A stretch of DNA of 34,602 bases from Thermoplasmata archaeon (GTDB taxonomy: Archaea > Thermoplasmatota > E2 > UBA202 > JdFR-43), in the NCBI GenBank assembly GCA_021162065.1, contig JAGGZK010000037.1, positions 1 through 34,602 of the forward strand. Reading direction: 5' to 3'. Shown here piece after piece: positions 1-8,199 of this stretch; the stretch's first letter is position 1; every line of letters starts with the position of its first letter. The notes beneath the pieces were generated by a model that made no database searches, was not told the origin of the DNA, and saw only the letters and a program-made list of their open reading frames with translations. The position numbers and the translations under genes are program-made.

Positions 1-211
1 AAACAAAAACTGCAACGATTATTGGATTTAATCCCATGCCAATACCTGCCGCAATAGATGTTATTTCTCCAGTTGCGACTTCAAAAAGGTCAACCGCTAC
101 CACCACGGCAAATTTATTATAATAAGAAGGAAACCACAGATAAATAATCAAAAATAACAATCCGACATGGAGAATTGGGCATACAACCTTTGTAATTTCC
201 TTTAGTCTCAT
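1..211 (-). CDS. N-terminal part of an unrecognised membrane protein (runs off window)
   Basis: The reading frame opens at an ATG at 211 and stays open to the window edge, giving about 70 residues. A Shine-Dalgarno-like GGAAG lies about five bases before the ATG, which supports this start. Two hydrophobic segments are visible, near residues 10-28 and 50-70, with a Gly-rich stretch (AAGIGMGLNP) between the loop and the second segment. This pattern is reminiscent of small multidrug-export or DedA-like membrane proteins, but too little is present to assign a family. The C-terminal part lies outside the window. The base composition is AT-rich, like the next gene and unlike the ribosomal region. 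Confidence 0.5.
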   Translation of the reverse strand, partial: MRLKEITKVVCPILHVGLLFLIIYLWFPSYYNKFAVVVAVDLFEVATGEITSIAAGIGMGLNPIIVAVFV

Positions 212-394
212 ATCTCTTCCTGCTAATTCATCTGCATAGATATGATTTTCCCTTTTGATTCCGCCTTCATAATTTTTCTAAACATTTTATATTATGATGG
301 CATATGGCATAATATTCACTATAGTAGCGGTTCCATTGTTCAGCAGGATGGTGAATAAATAAAACGGGGCAAAATAATTTCCGACGTGTGAAAG

Positions 395-402
395 TATAAA
401 TA
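395..402 (+). promoter_or_regulatory. TATA box of the winged-helix regulator gene
   Basis: TATAAATA is centred about 24-25 bases before the ATG at 423. At the usual archaeal spacing, transcription would start at or next to the start codon, predicting a leaderless mRNA. No Shine-Dalgarno motif is seen. Confidence 0.6.
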
Positions 403-422
403 CGATTTTTTTCATACATATT

Positions 423-794
423 ATGGTAAAAAATGCGGTTTCAGAGATAGAAAAAGCATTAAAACAAAGGAAAAAGCCAGTTGAATTGCTGAATCTAATT
501 TTTGCATTCCTCAATTTTAAAAAAGCGGAGGTAAAAATTTATAATCTGCTTTTAAAAAAATCCTTAACAATAAAAGAGATGGAAAAACAACTCGGCATAT
601 CGGAAAGAACAATCAGAAAATATTTAAAAAAACTGCATGAAGAGGGCTTTATTCAAAGGAGGGTGGATGAAAGTGAAAGACTTAGATATATCTACAGAGC
701 TGTTTCATTGCGGGAAGCATGGAAACTGGTAAGAAAGAGAATAGAAAATATAATGGATGAAATCTCGCAAGTTATTGCAGAGAGTTTTAACTAA
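423..794 (+). CDS. TrmB-like winged helix-turn-helix transcriptional regulator
   Basis: This 123-residue protein is probably a DNA-binding regulator. Residues about 35-95 form a winged helix: a helix starting KAEVKIYNLL, then the recognition segment MEKQLGISERTIRKYLKKL, then a wing ending in YIYRAV. That order is typical of TrmB/MarR-like archaeal HTH proteins. A basic, helical C-terminal tail (about 97-123) could mediate dimerisation. There is no effector-binding domain, so the inducer cannot be guessed. The gene is AT-rich and divergent from the partial membrane protein. It overlaps the 3' end of the RND exporter gene by 8 bases, tail to tail, so a regulatory link to the exporter is possible but not shown. 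Confidence 0.8.
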   Translation: MVKNAVSEIEKALKQRKKPVELLNLIFAFLNFKKAEVKIYNLLLKKSLTIKEMEKQLGISERTIRKYLKKLHEEGFIQRRVDESERLRYIYRAVSLREAWKLVRKRIENIMDEISQVIAESFN

Positions 795-3240
795 TTTCTC
801 TTCTTTTTATTATTCTTGCCCATATGGCCAGTATGGAAGGCAGTATGAATGCGGAGGCGATGAAACTGTAGAATATCGTCAGGGCCGTTATTCCTCCAAA
901 TTGCTGGAGAGGTGGCATTAAAGCAAATACAAGCAGCCCGAAGCCGGCGATGGTGGTGGCGGCTGCGCCAAATAATGCTGAGCCCGTATGCTGCACGGTA
1001 TTTTTTACCGCCATCTCCACATCATTTTTTTCTATCTCCTCCGCGAAGCGATGGGTTATGTGAATGCCGTAGGTTACTCCAAGACCTATGGTGAGGGAGG
1101 CAATGCTTATGGTCATGACATTGAGGGGGATTCCGAAGAGATACATGGTTCCCAGTATCCACACAACGCATAGGGCTACGGGGAGAAGGGTGAGGGTGCC
1201 GAGGACGGCGGATTTATCCTTTATATAGAATATTATCACAAGTATTATCAGGGACGCAATCAGGGTAATCACGAGGGAACGAATCTGACTCTCCTCCAGA
1301 ATGTTCATTATGGTGTTGGTCAGGATGGGACCGCCCGTTATGACGGCATGGTAGCCGTCGAGGGGCTGTATGTCATTCTTCAGCTCATCATATAGCGAAG
1401 AGGCGTCCGCATCCCCGCTCACCTCAATCCTTATCACGCTTTCATCGTATCCGTTTCCTCTGTGAAGAAGCATTTTCGTATCTAAGGGGGCATGGGTGCA
1501 CAGCCATTCATAGAGCATGGAGATATTTTCGGCAGTGGTGTTTTCCTTTGGAACTCCTCTCTCGAAATATCTGTTGTACATGGAGGAAAAGGTTTCATTG
1601 TATTTCATATCCGTAAAACCATCGAAGGTGGCGTAGTCCTTCATGAGAGAGAGTATGGAACTCGCCTTTGCCCTTTCCTCCGCCTTAAGGATATTCTCAT
1701 CATCATCCATGTTGGTAATTGCCTCCGCCATTGCCCTCAATATCTGAGGAGAGGTCATATCGCCCTTCACAAGCACATATACATGCTCCGTCGTCCCCCC
1801 TCCGACAAACTCATTCATCATATAGCGAACATTCTGGGTAATCTCCAGATCTTCAGGCAGGAAGTCCTCTATCTCAAATCTTGTGGAGAGATGGGATGCC
1901 TGATAACCCATGAAAATGGAAACCAGGATGGTTATTGCTATGACAACGGCGGCATGCTTATGGAGATAGACGGCAACGCCTGCCATGGCCCTTCCGATTA
2001 TTCCATCTCCCTTTCTCGCCTTTTCTTCCTTTCTTCCCCTCCTGTCCCTCAGCACCCTGCAGGAGGGGACAAAGAGAATCATTATTATGAAACTTGCCGT
2101 TATCCCCACGGCGGAGAGTATGCCGAATTCACCCAGCAGGGTGATGGGTGATGTAATATTCGAGAGGAACGCCACCACCGTCGTTATGGTGGCGAGCAGC
2201 AAAGCCATGCCCACATGTTTCACCGTCGTTATTACTGCCTCCTTCGCCTCCTTGCTTCTCCTTTCCTCCCTATACCTCATGGTAAGATGTATGCCGTAAT
2301 CTATGCCGAGGCCCACAAGTAAAACTGGGATGGCTGTGGTCATTGGATTGAAGGAATAGCCCATGGCTGCCCCAAAACCGTACATCCACATTATGGCGAA
2401 GGCTAAGGCCAGCAAACTTATGAGAACATCGATGACATCTCTGTAGATTATTGCCAGCACTACTATTACCATGGCGAAGGCGAGGGGGAGAAGTATCTTC
2501 ATGCTCTCGTTGTTGGCCTTCATTATCTCATCCGAGATGAGTTGCTGCCCCATTACATAGGCGGATATGCTTTCCTTGCTGCCTCCTGAAACAATGTTGT
2601 CCAGCGACTTCTCCACCTGAAGAGCCCGGCTATCGTTTCTTCTCAGCGCCCCATCGAAATTCACATTTATTATGGTTGCCTCCGCCGCCATGGTGGTGGA
2701 GTTGAAGTCCTTTGACAAACTCATGGTAAACATAGGCTCAAGGCGGTGGAAGGGGGAGAAGGGGTAAAAAATGCTATCCAGTATTGCTTTTTTTATCTCG
2801 CTGTCATTCATTCCCTGCAATGCCTCTATCTTTTCATCATATGATATGACGCCCTGTTTTTTAATGACAATCTGTGCAACCATGTCGGCAACACTTCCCA
2901 TGGAATACTGGGGCGTATCAGGGGTGAAAAGCATATCTTGCAGAGATGAATTGGCGATATCCCTTTCAATCTCCAGCATCTCCACAAGGGCATCTTTTGT
3001 AAGAACATCTCCATGCTTGGCCTTCACTAATATGGAGACATCATAGGAGGATGTGAAATTTGTCATTATCTCATCATTTGCCCTCACCATCTCCATGTCC
3101 GGCATGAAGGTTTCCTCACTGAACTCCTGCTTTAACCCAAAGGTGGCTACACTTGCCACAGATGCAACTGTGATTGCGAGAACCACTGCTATGGCCATCA
3201 GGGGATGCTTCGCTATAACTTTGCCTGCCCTCTCCATCAT
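787..3240 (-). CDS. RND/MMPL family exporter (HAE3-type), 817 aa
   Basis: This is a predicted proton-driven exporter of the archaeal and bacterial HAE3/MMPL branch of the RND superfamily, relatives of which move hydrophobic molecules such as lipids. It has the two-fold repeat of the family: one TM helix (about 12-34), a large external domain, a bundle of five TM helices (about 245-400), then the same plan again from about residue 430. The TM4 motif GLGIDYGIH carries the expected Asp at 314. The equivalent motif in the second half reads GLGVTYGIH, with Thr 723 where relatives usually have Asp. A TATA-like TATTTAAA at 3262-3269 predicts a leaderless start at 3240. A second ATG follows directly at 3237. 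Substrate unknown. Confidence 0.85.
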   Translation of the reverse strand: MMERAGKVIAKHPLMAIAVVLAITVASVASVATFGLKQEFSEETFMPDMEMVRANDEIMTNFTSSYDVSILVKAKHGDVLTKDALVEMLEIERDIANSSLQDMLFTPDTPQYSMGSVADMVAQIVIKKQGVISYDEKIEALQGMNDSEIKKAILDSIFYPFSPFHRLEPMFTMSLSKDFNSTTMAAEATIINVNFDGALRRNDSRALQVEKSLDNIVSGGSKESISAYVMGQQLISDEIMKANNESMKILLPLAFAMVIVVLAIIYRDVIDVLISLLALAFAIMWMYGFGAAMGYSFNPMTTAIPVLLVGLGIDYGIHLTMRYREERRSKEAKEAVITTVKHVGMALLLATITTVVAFLSNITSPITLLGEFGILSAVGITASFIIMILFVPSCRVLRDRRGRKEEKARKGDGIIGRAMAGVAVYLHKHAAVVIAITILVSIFMGYQASHLSTRFEIEDFLPEDLEITQNVRYMMNEFVGGGTTEHVYVLVKGDMTSPQILRAMAEAITNMDDDENILKAEERAKASSILSLMKDYATFDGFTDMKYNETFSSMYNRYFERGVPKENTTAENISMLYEWLCTHAPLDTKMLLHRGNGYDESVIRIEVSGDADASSLYDELKNDIQPLDGYHAVITGGPILTNTIMNILEESQIRSLVITLIASLIILVIIFYIKDKSAVLGTLTLLPVALCVVWILGTMYLFGIPLNVMTISIASLTIGLGVTYGIHITHRFAEEIEKNDVEMAVKNTVQHTGSALFGAAATTIAGFGLLVFALMPPLQQFGGITALTIFYSFIASAFILPSILAIWARIIKRREIS

Positions 3241-3261
3241 GGGAAGTGTAATGGATGAAAA

Positions 3262-3269
3262 TATTTAAA
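3262..3269 (-). promoter_or_regulatory. TATA box of the RND exporter gene
   Basis: The sequence reads TTTAAATA on the minus strand, centred about 25 bases before the ATG at 3240. The predicted mRNA is leaderless. It shares a 71-base gap with the divergent AbrB-type gene. Confidence 0.5.
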
Positions 3270-3284
3270 ATTTTGTAAAAAACA

Positions 3285-3291
3285 TTAAATA
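3285..3291 (+). promoter_or_regulatory. TATA box of the AbrB-type gene
   Basis: TTAAATA is centred about 24 bases before the ATG at 3312, so a leaderless transcript is predicted. Confidence 0.5.
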
Positions 3292-3311
3292 CATGATTTT
3301 TCATTATTTTC

Positions 3312-3572
3312 ATGGATGATGTTGACTTCTATGGGAGCGCGACCGTCGGCGAGAGGGGCCAGATAGTCCTGCCCAGCAAACTCAGGAAGAAACTGGGCAT
3401 AAAGGCGGGGGATAAGATTCTCGTGCTTGGCAGAGAGAAATATGGCAAATGGGGAATAATGCTTGTTAAGGCGGAAGTGCTGGCGAAGATGCTGGAGGAA
3501 TGGGAGGGAAAGATAAAGGACATATTCATGAAATCGGAAGGGGGGAAAAGAAGCAATAATGAAAAGGAATGA
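3312..3572 (+). CDS. AbrB/MazE/SpoVT-fold DNA-binding protein
   Basis: This 86-residue protein has one swapped-hairpin AbrB domain at about residues 6-55. The signature GSATVGERGQIVLPSKLRKK is followed by LGIKAGDKILVLG and a strand ending in MLVKAE. Members dimerise and bind DNA, either as transition-state regulators or as antitoxins. Here no toxin gene is adjacent, so a regulator is more likely. A charged, lysine- and glutamate-rich C-terminal tail follows (about 60-86). It is divergent from the RND exporter over a 71-base promoter gap, which would suit control of that gene, though this is inference. Its stop lies only 6 bases from the convergent flavodoxin stop. Confidence 0.8.
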   Translation: MDDVDFYGSATVGERGQIVLPSKLRKKLGIKAGDKILVLGREKYGKWGIMLVKAEVLAKMLEEWEGKIKDIFMKSEGGKRSNNEKE

Positions 3573-3578
3573 TGCTAC

Positions 3579-4040
3579 TTAGCAGCCCCTAATTTTGCTG
3601 ATTTTCCGGGCGAATTTTCTGGCTTTGTCCATATCTTTTTCATCAGGTCTTCCTTTGTTTATGCCCCCGATATATTTCAATATCCCGAAGGTGTCATAAC
3701 CCTTGCATGAAAACTCGCCAATTATTCTGAAGCCCTTCTTCCTCAACCTTTTTCTCAGGGCTCTATGGTTGAGCCATGTGGGGGTTCCTCCTCTTGTTGA
3801 AAATATGAATGCTCTCTTTTCATCCATGGGAGGTAGCGAATCAACAAACTCCAGCAGACTCCTGTGATGTTTTCCAAAGAAAATGCCGGAGCCCATGCCA
3901 ATTATGTCATACTCCTGCATTTCTTCCTTGCCGACCTCCTCCACCTTTTTAATATCCGCATTCAACGCCTCGGCCATAACCTCTGCTATCTTTTCTGTAT
4001 TTCCGTGATGAACCGATTTATATATGATGAGGCACCTCAT
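3579..4040 (-). CDS. Flavodoxin-domain protein
   Basis: This 153-residue single-domain protein should bind FMN and act as a cytosolic electron carrier. It begins with a beta strand (MRCLIIYKS), followed by the FMN phosphate loop KSVHHGNTEK at residues 8-17. The mid-region GSGIFFGKHHRS and the C-terminal SCKGYDTFG and GGINKGRPDE motifs are characteristic of archaeal flavodoxin-family proteins. I chose the ATG at 4040, although the frame opens 60 bases earlier, because it begins the first strand and sits one base after the stop of the upstream GAF gene. The two genes are therefore almost certainly co-transcribed and translationally coupled. Confidence 0.85.
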   Translation of the reverse strand: MRCLIIYKSVHHGNTEKIAEVMAEALNADIKKVEEVGKEEMQEYDIIGMGSGIFFGKHHRSLLEFVDSLPPMDEKRAFIFSTRGGTPTWLNHRALRKRLRKKGFRIIGEFSCKGYDTFGILKYIGGINKGRPDEKDMDKARKFARKISKIRGC

Positions 4041-4041
4041 T

Positions 4042-4491
4042 TTAATCAAAGAGGGATGCAATTTTCTCGCATACCTTCTGGAGGAAAGTTTCATCATCAT
4101 CGGTGAAAGCGTTTACCTGATGGGAATCTATGTCCAGCTGTGCCAACATTCTGCCATCTTTCATTATAGGGACGACTATCTCGGATTTCACGTTGGGAGA
4201 GCAGGAAAGATAATTGCTCTCCTTTGATACATCAGGAACAAGAAATGTTTTATGGGTGAGCGCCGCCTGCCCGCATATCCCTCTGCCGAATTCTATCCTC
4301 ACATGCTCTGTTGGCTCGCCTACGAAAGGACCGAGCAACAATTCCCTTTTATCCTCATCCACCATGTAAAAGCCCACCCAGTTGTAGCGGGGGATGTTAT
4401 CATGGAGAAGGGCACATATTTTCTGCAATTTTTCATCTCTGCTTCCATTGCCTTCCACAATCTCATCTATTTTATCCAGCACATCCTCCAT
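4042..4491 (-). CDS. GAF-domain protein resembling free methionine-(R)-sulfoxide reductase
   Basis: This 149-residue protein is one GAF domain. It matches the free-Met-R-sulfoxide reductase (fRMsr, YebR-like) pattern: NWVGFY at 37-42, GRGICGQAA at 69-77, SEIVVP at 103-108 and LDIDS at 119-123. Such enzymes reduce free methionine sulfoxide using a cysteine relay. Cys 73 and Cys 97 align with two of the three cysteines known in E. coli. The position of the third, just before GRG, is His 63 (EHVRI) here, so the relay would differ. It sits immediately upstream of a flavodoxin in one operon. The start at 4491 excludes a non-homologous leader-like extension. A TATA-like element at about 4499-4508 lies unusually close, so a slightly later GTG start at 4482 is possible. 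Confidence 0.7.
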   Translation of the reverse strand: MEDVLDKIDEIVEGNGSRDEKLQKICALLHDNIPRYNWVGFYMVDEDKRELLLGPFVGEPTEHVRIEFGRGICGQAALTHKTFLVPDVSKESNYLSCSPNVKSEIVVPIMKDGRMLAQLDIDSHQVNAFTDDDETFLQKVCEKIASLFD

Positions 4492-4564
4492 GCTACCCAA
4501 TATAAAAATTCTTAAGTAATTTTCTCTTGCCCAAAAATGGAGGGTAAATCTTTTAAACATCAGT

Positions 4565-4572
4565 TTTATATA
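4565..4572 (+). promoter_or_regulatory. TATA box of the ribosomal protein operon
   Basis: TTTATATA lies about 43 bases before the L3 start codon. Transcription would begin near 4594, leaving a leader of about 18 bases that contains the Shine-Dalgarno AGGTG at 4602-4606. Unlike most promoters in the window, this one predicts a leadered message. Confidence 0.55.
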
Positions 4573-4611
4573 TGCCCTCATATATTTGGGTAAAAAAGTC
4601 CAGGTGTAAAG

Positions 4612-5589
4612 ATGGCACAGCACAGCAGGCCAAAGAGAGGATCACATGCATATTCGCCCCGAAAGAGAGCAGCGAAGGAGACGCCCCGCATAAAGGCATG
4701 GCCGGATAATGGGGAGAAGCCATTGCTTCAGGGTTTTGCGGGCTATAAGGCAGGGATGAGCCATGTGTTGCTCGTCGATTATCGCCCCACATCCACCACC
4801 TCCGGCCAGGAGGTTTTCGTTCCTGTTACGGTGGTTGAGACTCCTCCCATGAAGATAGCAGCCATAAGGTTTTATGAATATACTCCCTATGGCCTAAAAA
4901 CCAAGACGGAATTGTGGGCGGATAACATTGACGAGTTGTCAAAGAGATTGCCTGTCCCGAAGAATAAAAAGGGGAAGGAGACGGAGGAGTTTGATGAGAT
5001 AAGGGTTCTTGCCTACACAGAACCATGGAGAATAAGCGGTATTCCGAAGAAAGTGCCGGATTTAATGGAGATAAGGATTGGGGGAGGCGAGTTGCCACAG
5101 CGCCTGGAATATGCGAAAAGCATTCTGGGGAAGGAGATTGGCATAAAGGATGTTTTCAAGGAAGGAGAGATGATTGACACAATAGTGGTGACGAAGGGCA
5201 AGGGATTCCAGGGTCATGTGAAGAGATGGGGTGTGAAGAAACTGCATCACAAAAACAGGAAGCACCGCCGCATGATAGGCACCCTTGGCCCCTGGCTTTC
5301 ATGGGTTCGCCCCACCGTGCCTCAGGCGGGGCAGATGGGATATCATAAAAGGACGGAGTACAACAAAAGAATTCTCAAGATAGGTGACAATGGGGAGGAA
5401 ATAACGCCAGATGGCGGTTTCCTTCATTATGGTGTTGTGAGGAATGAGTATGTGATGTTGCACGGCAGCATCCCCGGGCCCGTAAAGAGGCTGATAAGGA
5501 TGCGCCCCGCTGTGAGATACTGGAAGGGAGTGAAGGTTGAGAAACCGGAAATAACATATGTGTCCACAACAAGCAAGCAGGGTGTGTAA
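4612..5589 (+). CDS. rpl3: Large-subunit ribosomal protein uL3
   Basis: This 325-residue protein is uL3, which binds 23S rRNA near the peptidyl transferase centre and nucleates 50S assembly. The basic N-terminus with RPKRGSHAYSPRKRA, the VTKGKGFQGHVKRWG segment, and the HHKNRKHRRMIGTLGPW and PQAGQMGYHKRTEYN motifs are the archaeal/eukaryotic uL3 pattern. Its length is usual for archaea, longer than the roughly 210 residues in bacteria. An AGGTG Shine-Dalgarno precedes the ATG at 4612. It is the first gene of the archaeal S10-type operon, and L4 starts on the base directly after its stop. Confidence 0.97.
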   Translation: MAQHSRPKRGSHAYSPRKRAAKETPRIKAWPDNGEKPLLQGFAGYKAGMSHVLLVDYRPTSTTSGQEVFVPVTVVETPPMKIAAIRFYEYTPYGLKTKTELWADNIDELSKRLPVPKNKKGKETEEFDEIRVLAYTEPWRISGIPKKVPDLMEIRIGGGELPQRLEYAKSILGKEIGIKDVFKEGEMIDTIVVTKGKGFQGHVKRWGVKKLHHKNRKHRRMIGTLGPWLSWVRPTVPQAGQMGYHKRTEYNKRILKIGDNGEEITPDGGFLHYGVVRNEYVMLHGSIPGPVKRLIRMRPAVRYWKGVKVEKPEITYVSTTSKQGV

Positions 5590-6345
5590 ATGGCGAAGGT
5601 TTATGGTATAGATGGTAAGGTGATTCAGGAACTGGACCTGCCCGATTGCTTTAACACGGAATACCGCCCTGATTTAATCCAGAAGGCGGTGAACGTGATA
5701 AGGGCCAACAGAAGGCAGCCCTATGGGGCAAGCAAGGATGCAGGCCACTATGTGGCATGGTCCATGGGTCCGGGTAGGGGAATGTCGCGCATACCCCGTC
5801 TTGCCTCAGGCAGGGGGGCGTTTGCACCGGGAACTGTCAAGGGGAGGAGAGCACATCCTCCGAAGCCTGAGAAGATATGGGCGAGGAGGATGAACAGAAA
5901 GGAAATGATTCTTGCAAGATTATCCGCCCTTGCTGCCACCGCCAACGAGGAGATTGTCAGGGGGAGGGGACACAGATTCCAGACAGAGTTGCCCATTATA
6001 GTGGAGGAGAAGTTTGAAAAACTCACCAAGACATCGGAAGTTCTCAAGGTTCTTGAAAATCTCGGTCTGATGGAAGATGTTATGAGGGCCAAGGAGGGAA
6101 AGCACATAAGGGCTGGAAAGGGAAAAATGAGGGGAAGGAGATACAAGGTGCCAAAATCCCTGCTCATTATTGCTGAAAACAAGGAAAATGTTAAAAAAGC
6201 AGCTGGCAATTTACCTGGTGTGGACGTAATAAGCCCGGAAGAGATAAATGTCGAATATCTCGCCCCGGGAGGACATGCTGGAAGATTGACTCTGTACACA
6301 CTGAACGCTCTGCAGAAAATAGGTGATAGATATGGATCCCTATGA
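5590..6345 (+). CDS. rpl4: Large-subunit ribosomal protein uL4
   Basis: This 251-residue protein is uL4, which lines part of the exit tunnel. The long basic loop is recognisable: RRQPYGASKDAGHYVAWSMG, then GPGRGMSRIPRL and FAPGTVKGRRAHPPK. The C-terminal globular part includes GKMRGRRYKVPKSLLI and ends HAGRLTLYT. These are archaeal/eukaryotic L4 features. The gene abuts L3 with no gap, and its last 14 bases overlap the start of L23, which suggests translational coupling. Length is normal for archaea. Confidence 0.97.
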   Translation: MAKVYGIDGKVIQELDLPDCFNTEYRPDLIQKAVNVIRANRRQPYGASKDAGHYVAWSMGPGRGMSRIPRLASGRGAFAPGTVKGRRAHPPKPEKIWARRMNRKEMILARLSALAATANEEIVRGRGHRFQTELPIIVEEKFEKLTKTSEVLKVLENLGLMEDVMRAKEGKHIRAGKGKMRGRRYKVPKSLLIIAENKENVKKAAGNLPGVDVISPEEINVEYLAPGGHAGRLTLYTLNALQKIGDRYGSL

Positions 6346-6589
6346 TGTGATTGAGCACCCGTACGTTACAGAAAAAACGCTTTCCCTTATTGAGGAGAAT
6401 AATGCCCTTCAGTTCGTCGTCAAAATGGATGCCAACAAGAAGATGATAAAGGAAGCAGTGGAGAAGATATTTGAGGTTAAGGTGGAGAAGGTAACAACCA
6501 GAATCACAAAGATAGGAAAGATTGCGGTGGTAAAACTCTCACCAGAATACAATGCGGAGGATATTGGAATGAGGATAGGTATATTCTGA
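6332..6589 (+). CDS. rpl23: Large-subunit ribosomal protein uL23
   Basis: This 85-residue protein is uL23, which sits at the exit-tunnel opening where SRP docks. The motif HPYVTEKT near the N-terminus and the strand-helix-strand ending VEKVTTRI are typical. I start it at the ATG at 6332, because AGGTGAT at 6321-6327 is a well-placed Shine-Dalgarno for it. A GTG three codons earlier, at 6323, lies inside that Shine-Dalgarno and is less likely. The gene overlaps the end of L4. Confidence 0.95.
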   Translation: MDPYDVIEHPYVTEKTLSLIEENNALQFVVKMDANKKMIKEAVEKIFEVKVEKVTTRITKIGKIAVVKLSPEYNAEDIGMRIGIF

Positions 6590-6597
6590 GGTGAAAA

Positions 6598-7302
6598 ATG
6601 GGAAAGAGATTGCGACACCAGAGGCGTGGCTCCGGAAATCCGCCCTACACAAGCCCTTCGTTCAAGCACAAGGGGCCTGTGAGATACCCTGCAATAGGCG
6701 AGTATGACGGGATAGTGGAGGATATCATTCATAACCCCGGCTCCACGACACCGCTGGCAATAGTGAGGACCAAGGAGAGGGGGAAAATAAAACTCATCGC
6801 CTATGAGGGAATGAGAGTGGGGGAGAGGATAAGATTCACAACAGAGAGCATAGTTAAGCCCGGCAACGTTTTGCCCCTCTCGTCCATACCTCAGGGAGCG
6901 CCGGTTTACAATATAGAGGGAGAGCCGGGTGATGGAGGCAAATTTGTTCGCTCAGCCGGCACTTATGCAGTCATCGTTTCCCATGAAAAGGATGGAGTCA
7001 TAGTGAAGTTGCCATCTGGAAAGCACAAGAAGTTCCTCCCCGGATGCAGGGCCACCATAGGTCTTCCGGCAGGGGGAGGAAGGGATGAAAAGCCGTTTGT
7101 GAAGGCAGGTAAGAAGTATTACGCCATGAAGCCAAGGGCGAAGATATGGCCCATTACAAGCGGCGTTGCCATGAACCCCGTTGACCATCCCCACGGAGGA
7201 GGGAGTCATCAGCATGTCGGCAGGCCGAAGACGGTGGCGAGAGGCGCGCCGCCTGGCAGAAAGGTTGGCTCCATAGCAGCCCGCAGGACGGGTAAGAGGT
7301 GA
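6598..7302 (+). CDS. rpl2: Large-subunit ribosomal protein uL2
   Basis: This 234-residue protein is uL2, needed for subunit joining and peptidyl transfer. The N-terminal MGKRLRHQRRGSGNP is the archaeal form. The C-terminal VDHPHGGGSHQH loop contains the conserved histidine near the catalytic centre, followed by the basic RKVGSIAARRTGKR tail. A GAGGTG Shine-Dalgarno lies four to five bases before the ATG. It is eight bases from L23 and five from S19, in the same operon. Confidence 0.97.
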   Translation: MGKRLRHQRRGSGNPPYTSPSFKHKGPVRYPAIGEYDGIVEDIIHNPGSTTPLAIVRTKERGKIKLIAYEGMRVGERIRFTTESIVKPGNVLPLSSIPQGAPVYNIEGEPGDGGKFVRSAGTYAVIVSHEKDGVIVKLPSGKHKKFLPGCRATIGLPAGGGRDEKPFVKAGKKYYAMKPRAKIWPITSGVAMNPVDHPHGGGSHQHVGRPKTVARGAPPGRKVGSIAARRTGKR

Positions 7303-7307
7303 TGTGA

Positions 7308-7730
7308 ATGGTGAAGAGAAGGAAGAGGAAGATTGAAATCGAGAGCAAGAAGGAATTCCGATATCGCGGCCTTACACTGGAGGAGTTACTGGAGAAGAGC
7401 ATTGAAGAGTTGCTGCCCTATCTGCCTGCCAGGGCGAGAAGAAGTTTGAAACGCGGGCTGACACCACGGCAGTACAGGCTGCTGGAGAAGATAAGGAAGA
7501 CGGAGAAGGGGAAGGCAATAAGGACTCATCTCAGGGACATGATAATACTGCCAGAATTTGTGGGGCATACCATTGCCGTATATAATGGAAAGGAGTTTCA
7601 GCCCGTAACCATTAAGCCGGAAATGATAGGTCATTATCTTGGTGAATTCGCTCTCACCAGAAAGGAGGTAAAGCATAGCGGACCTGGCGTGGGAGCCACG
7701 CGCTCCTCAAAGTATCTGCCGTTGAAGTGA
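7308..7730 (+). CDS. rps19: Small-subunit ribosomal protein uS19
   Basis: This 140-residue protein is uS19 of the 30S head. The core contains [19 protein letters not shown] and [10 protein letters not shown], then [13 protein letters not shown], all family hallmarks. It ends with [12 protein letters not shown], the archaeal/eukaryotic form. The basic N-terminus and the RARRSLKRG segment precede the core, as usual in archaea. GAGGTGAT at 7296-7303 serves as Shine-Dalgarno and overlaps the L2 stop. Confidence 0.96.
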   Translation: MVKRRKRKIEIESKKEFRYRGLTLEELLEKSIEELLPYLPARARRSLKRGLTPRQYRLLEKIRKTEKGKAIRTHLRDMIILPEFVGHTIAVYNGKEFQPVTIKPEMIGHYLGEFALTRKEVKHSGPGVGATRSSKYLPLK

Positions 7731-7736
7731 TGAAAG

Positions 7737-8198
7737 ATGAAGTACTCAATAGAGTTTGACCCGGAAAAAAGTGCAAGGGCCTATGGAAGGGAGCTGCACA
7801 TCTCCCCCAAACACTGTGAGAACATAGCGAGAGCAATCAAGGGAATGAAGGTGAAGGAGGCCAAGAAGTATCTTGAGGATGTGATAAACCTCAAAAGACC
7901 CATACCCTTCAAGACCCACAACAGGGAGAGGGCCCACAAGAAGGGAATGGGGCCAGGAGGATATCCGGAGAAGGCGTGCAGGGAGATACTGAAGGTAATA
8001 AAGAATGCTGAGAATAATGCGGAATACAAGGGAATGGACCCAGAGGAGATGTATATAGCCCACATATCCACCTACAGGGGAAGGATAATAAGAGGCTATA
8101 TGCCCCGTGCTTTTGGACGCTCAACGGCGTGGAATGAGAGGACAACGAATGTGGAAATTATCATAGCGGAAAGGGAAGAAGAAGAGGAGGAGGGATGA
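7737..8198 (+). CDS. rpl22: Large-subunit ribosomal protein uL22
   Basis: This 153-residue protein is uL22, whose long beta hairpin lines the exit tunnel. The signatures are SARAYGRELHISPKHCENIA, then GPGGYPEKAC, and a C-terminal AHISTYRGRIIRGYMPRAFG segment for the hairpin. The tail ends in a run of seven Glu before a final Gly. It starts six bases after S19 and is followed by S3 with a one-base gap. Confidence 0.96.
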   Translation: MKYSIEFDPEKSARAYGRELHISPKHCENIARAIKGMKVKEAKKYLEDVINLKRPIPFKTHNRERAHKKGMGPGGYPEKACREILKVIKNAENNAEYKGMDPEEMYIAHISTYRGRIIRGYMPRAFGRSTAWNERTTNVEIIIAEREEEEEEG

Positions 8199-8199
8199 C

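Noticed and set aside
294-362. A 22-residue open frame with a hydrophobic stretch in the gap between the first two genes
   Set aside because: It is very short, has no Shine-Dalgarno or clear promoter, and no recognisable family. Chance occurrence in AT-rich DNA is the simpler reading.
1492-2151. A 219-codon plus-strand frame antisense to the RND exporter
   Set aside because: The RND gene is clearly the real one by its motifs. The opposite frame has no domain pattern and is a codon-bias shadow.
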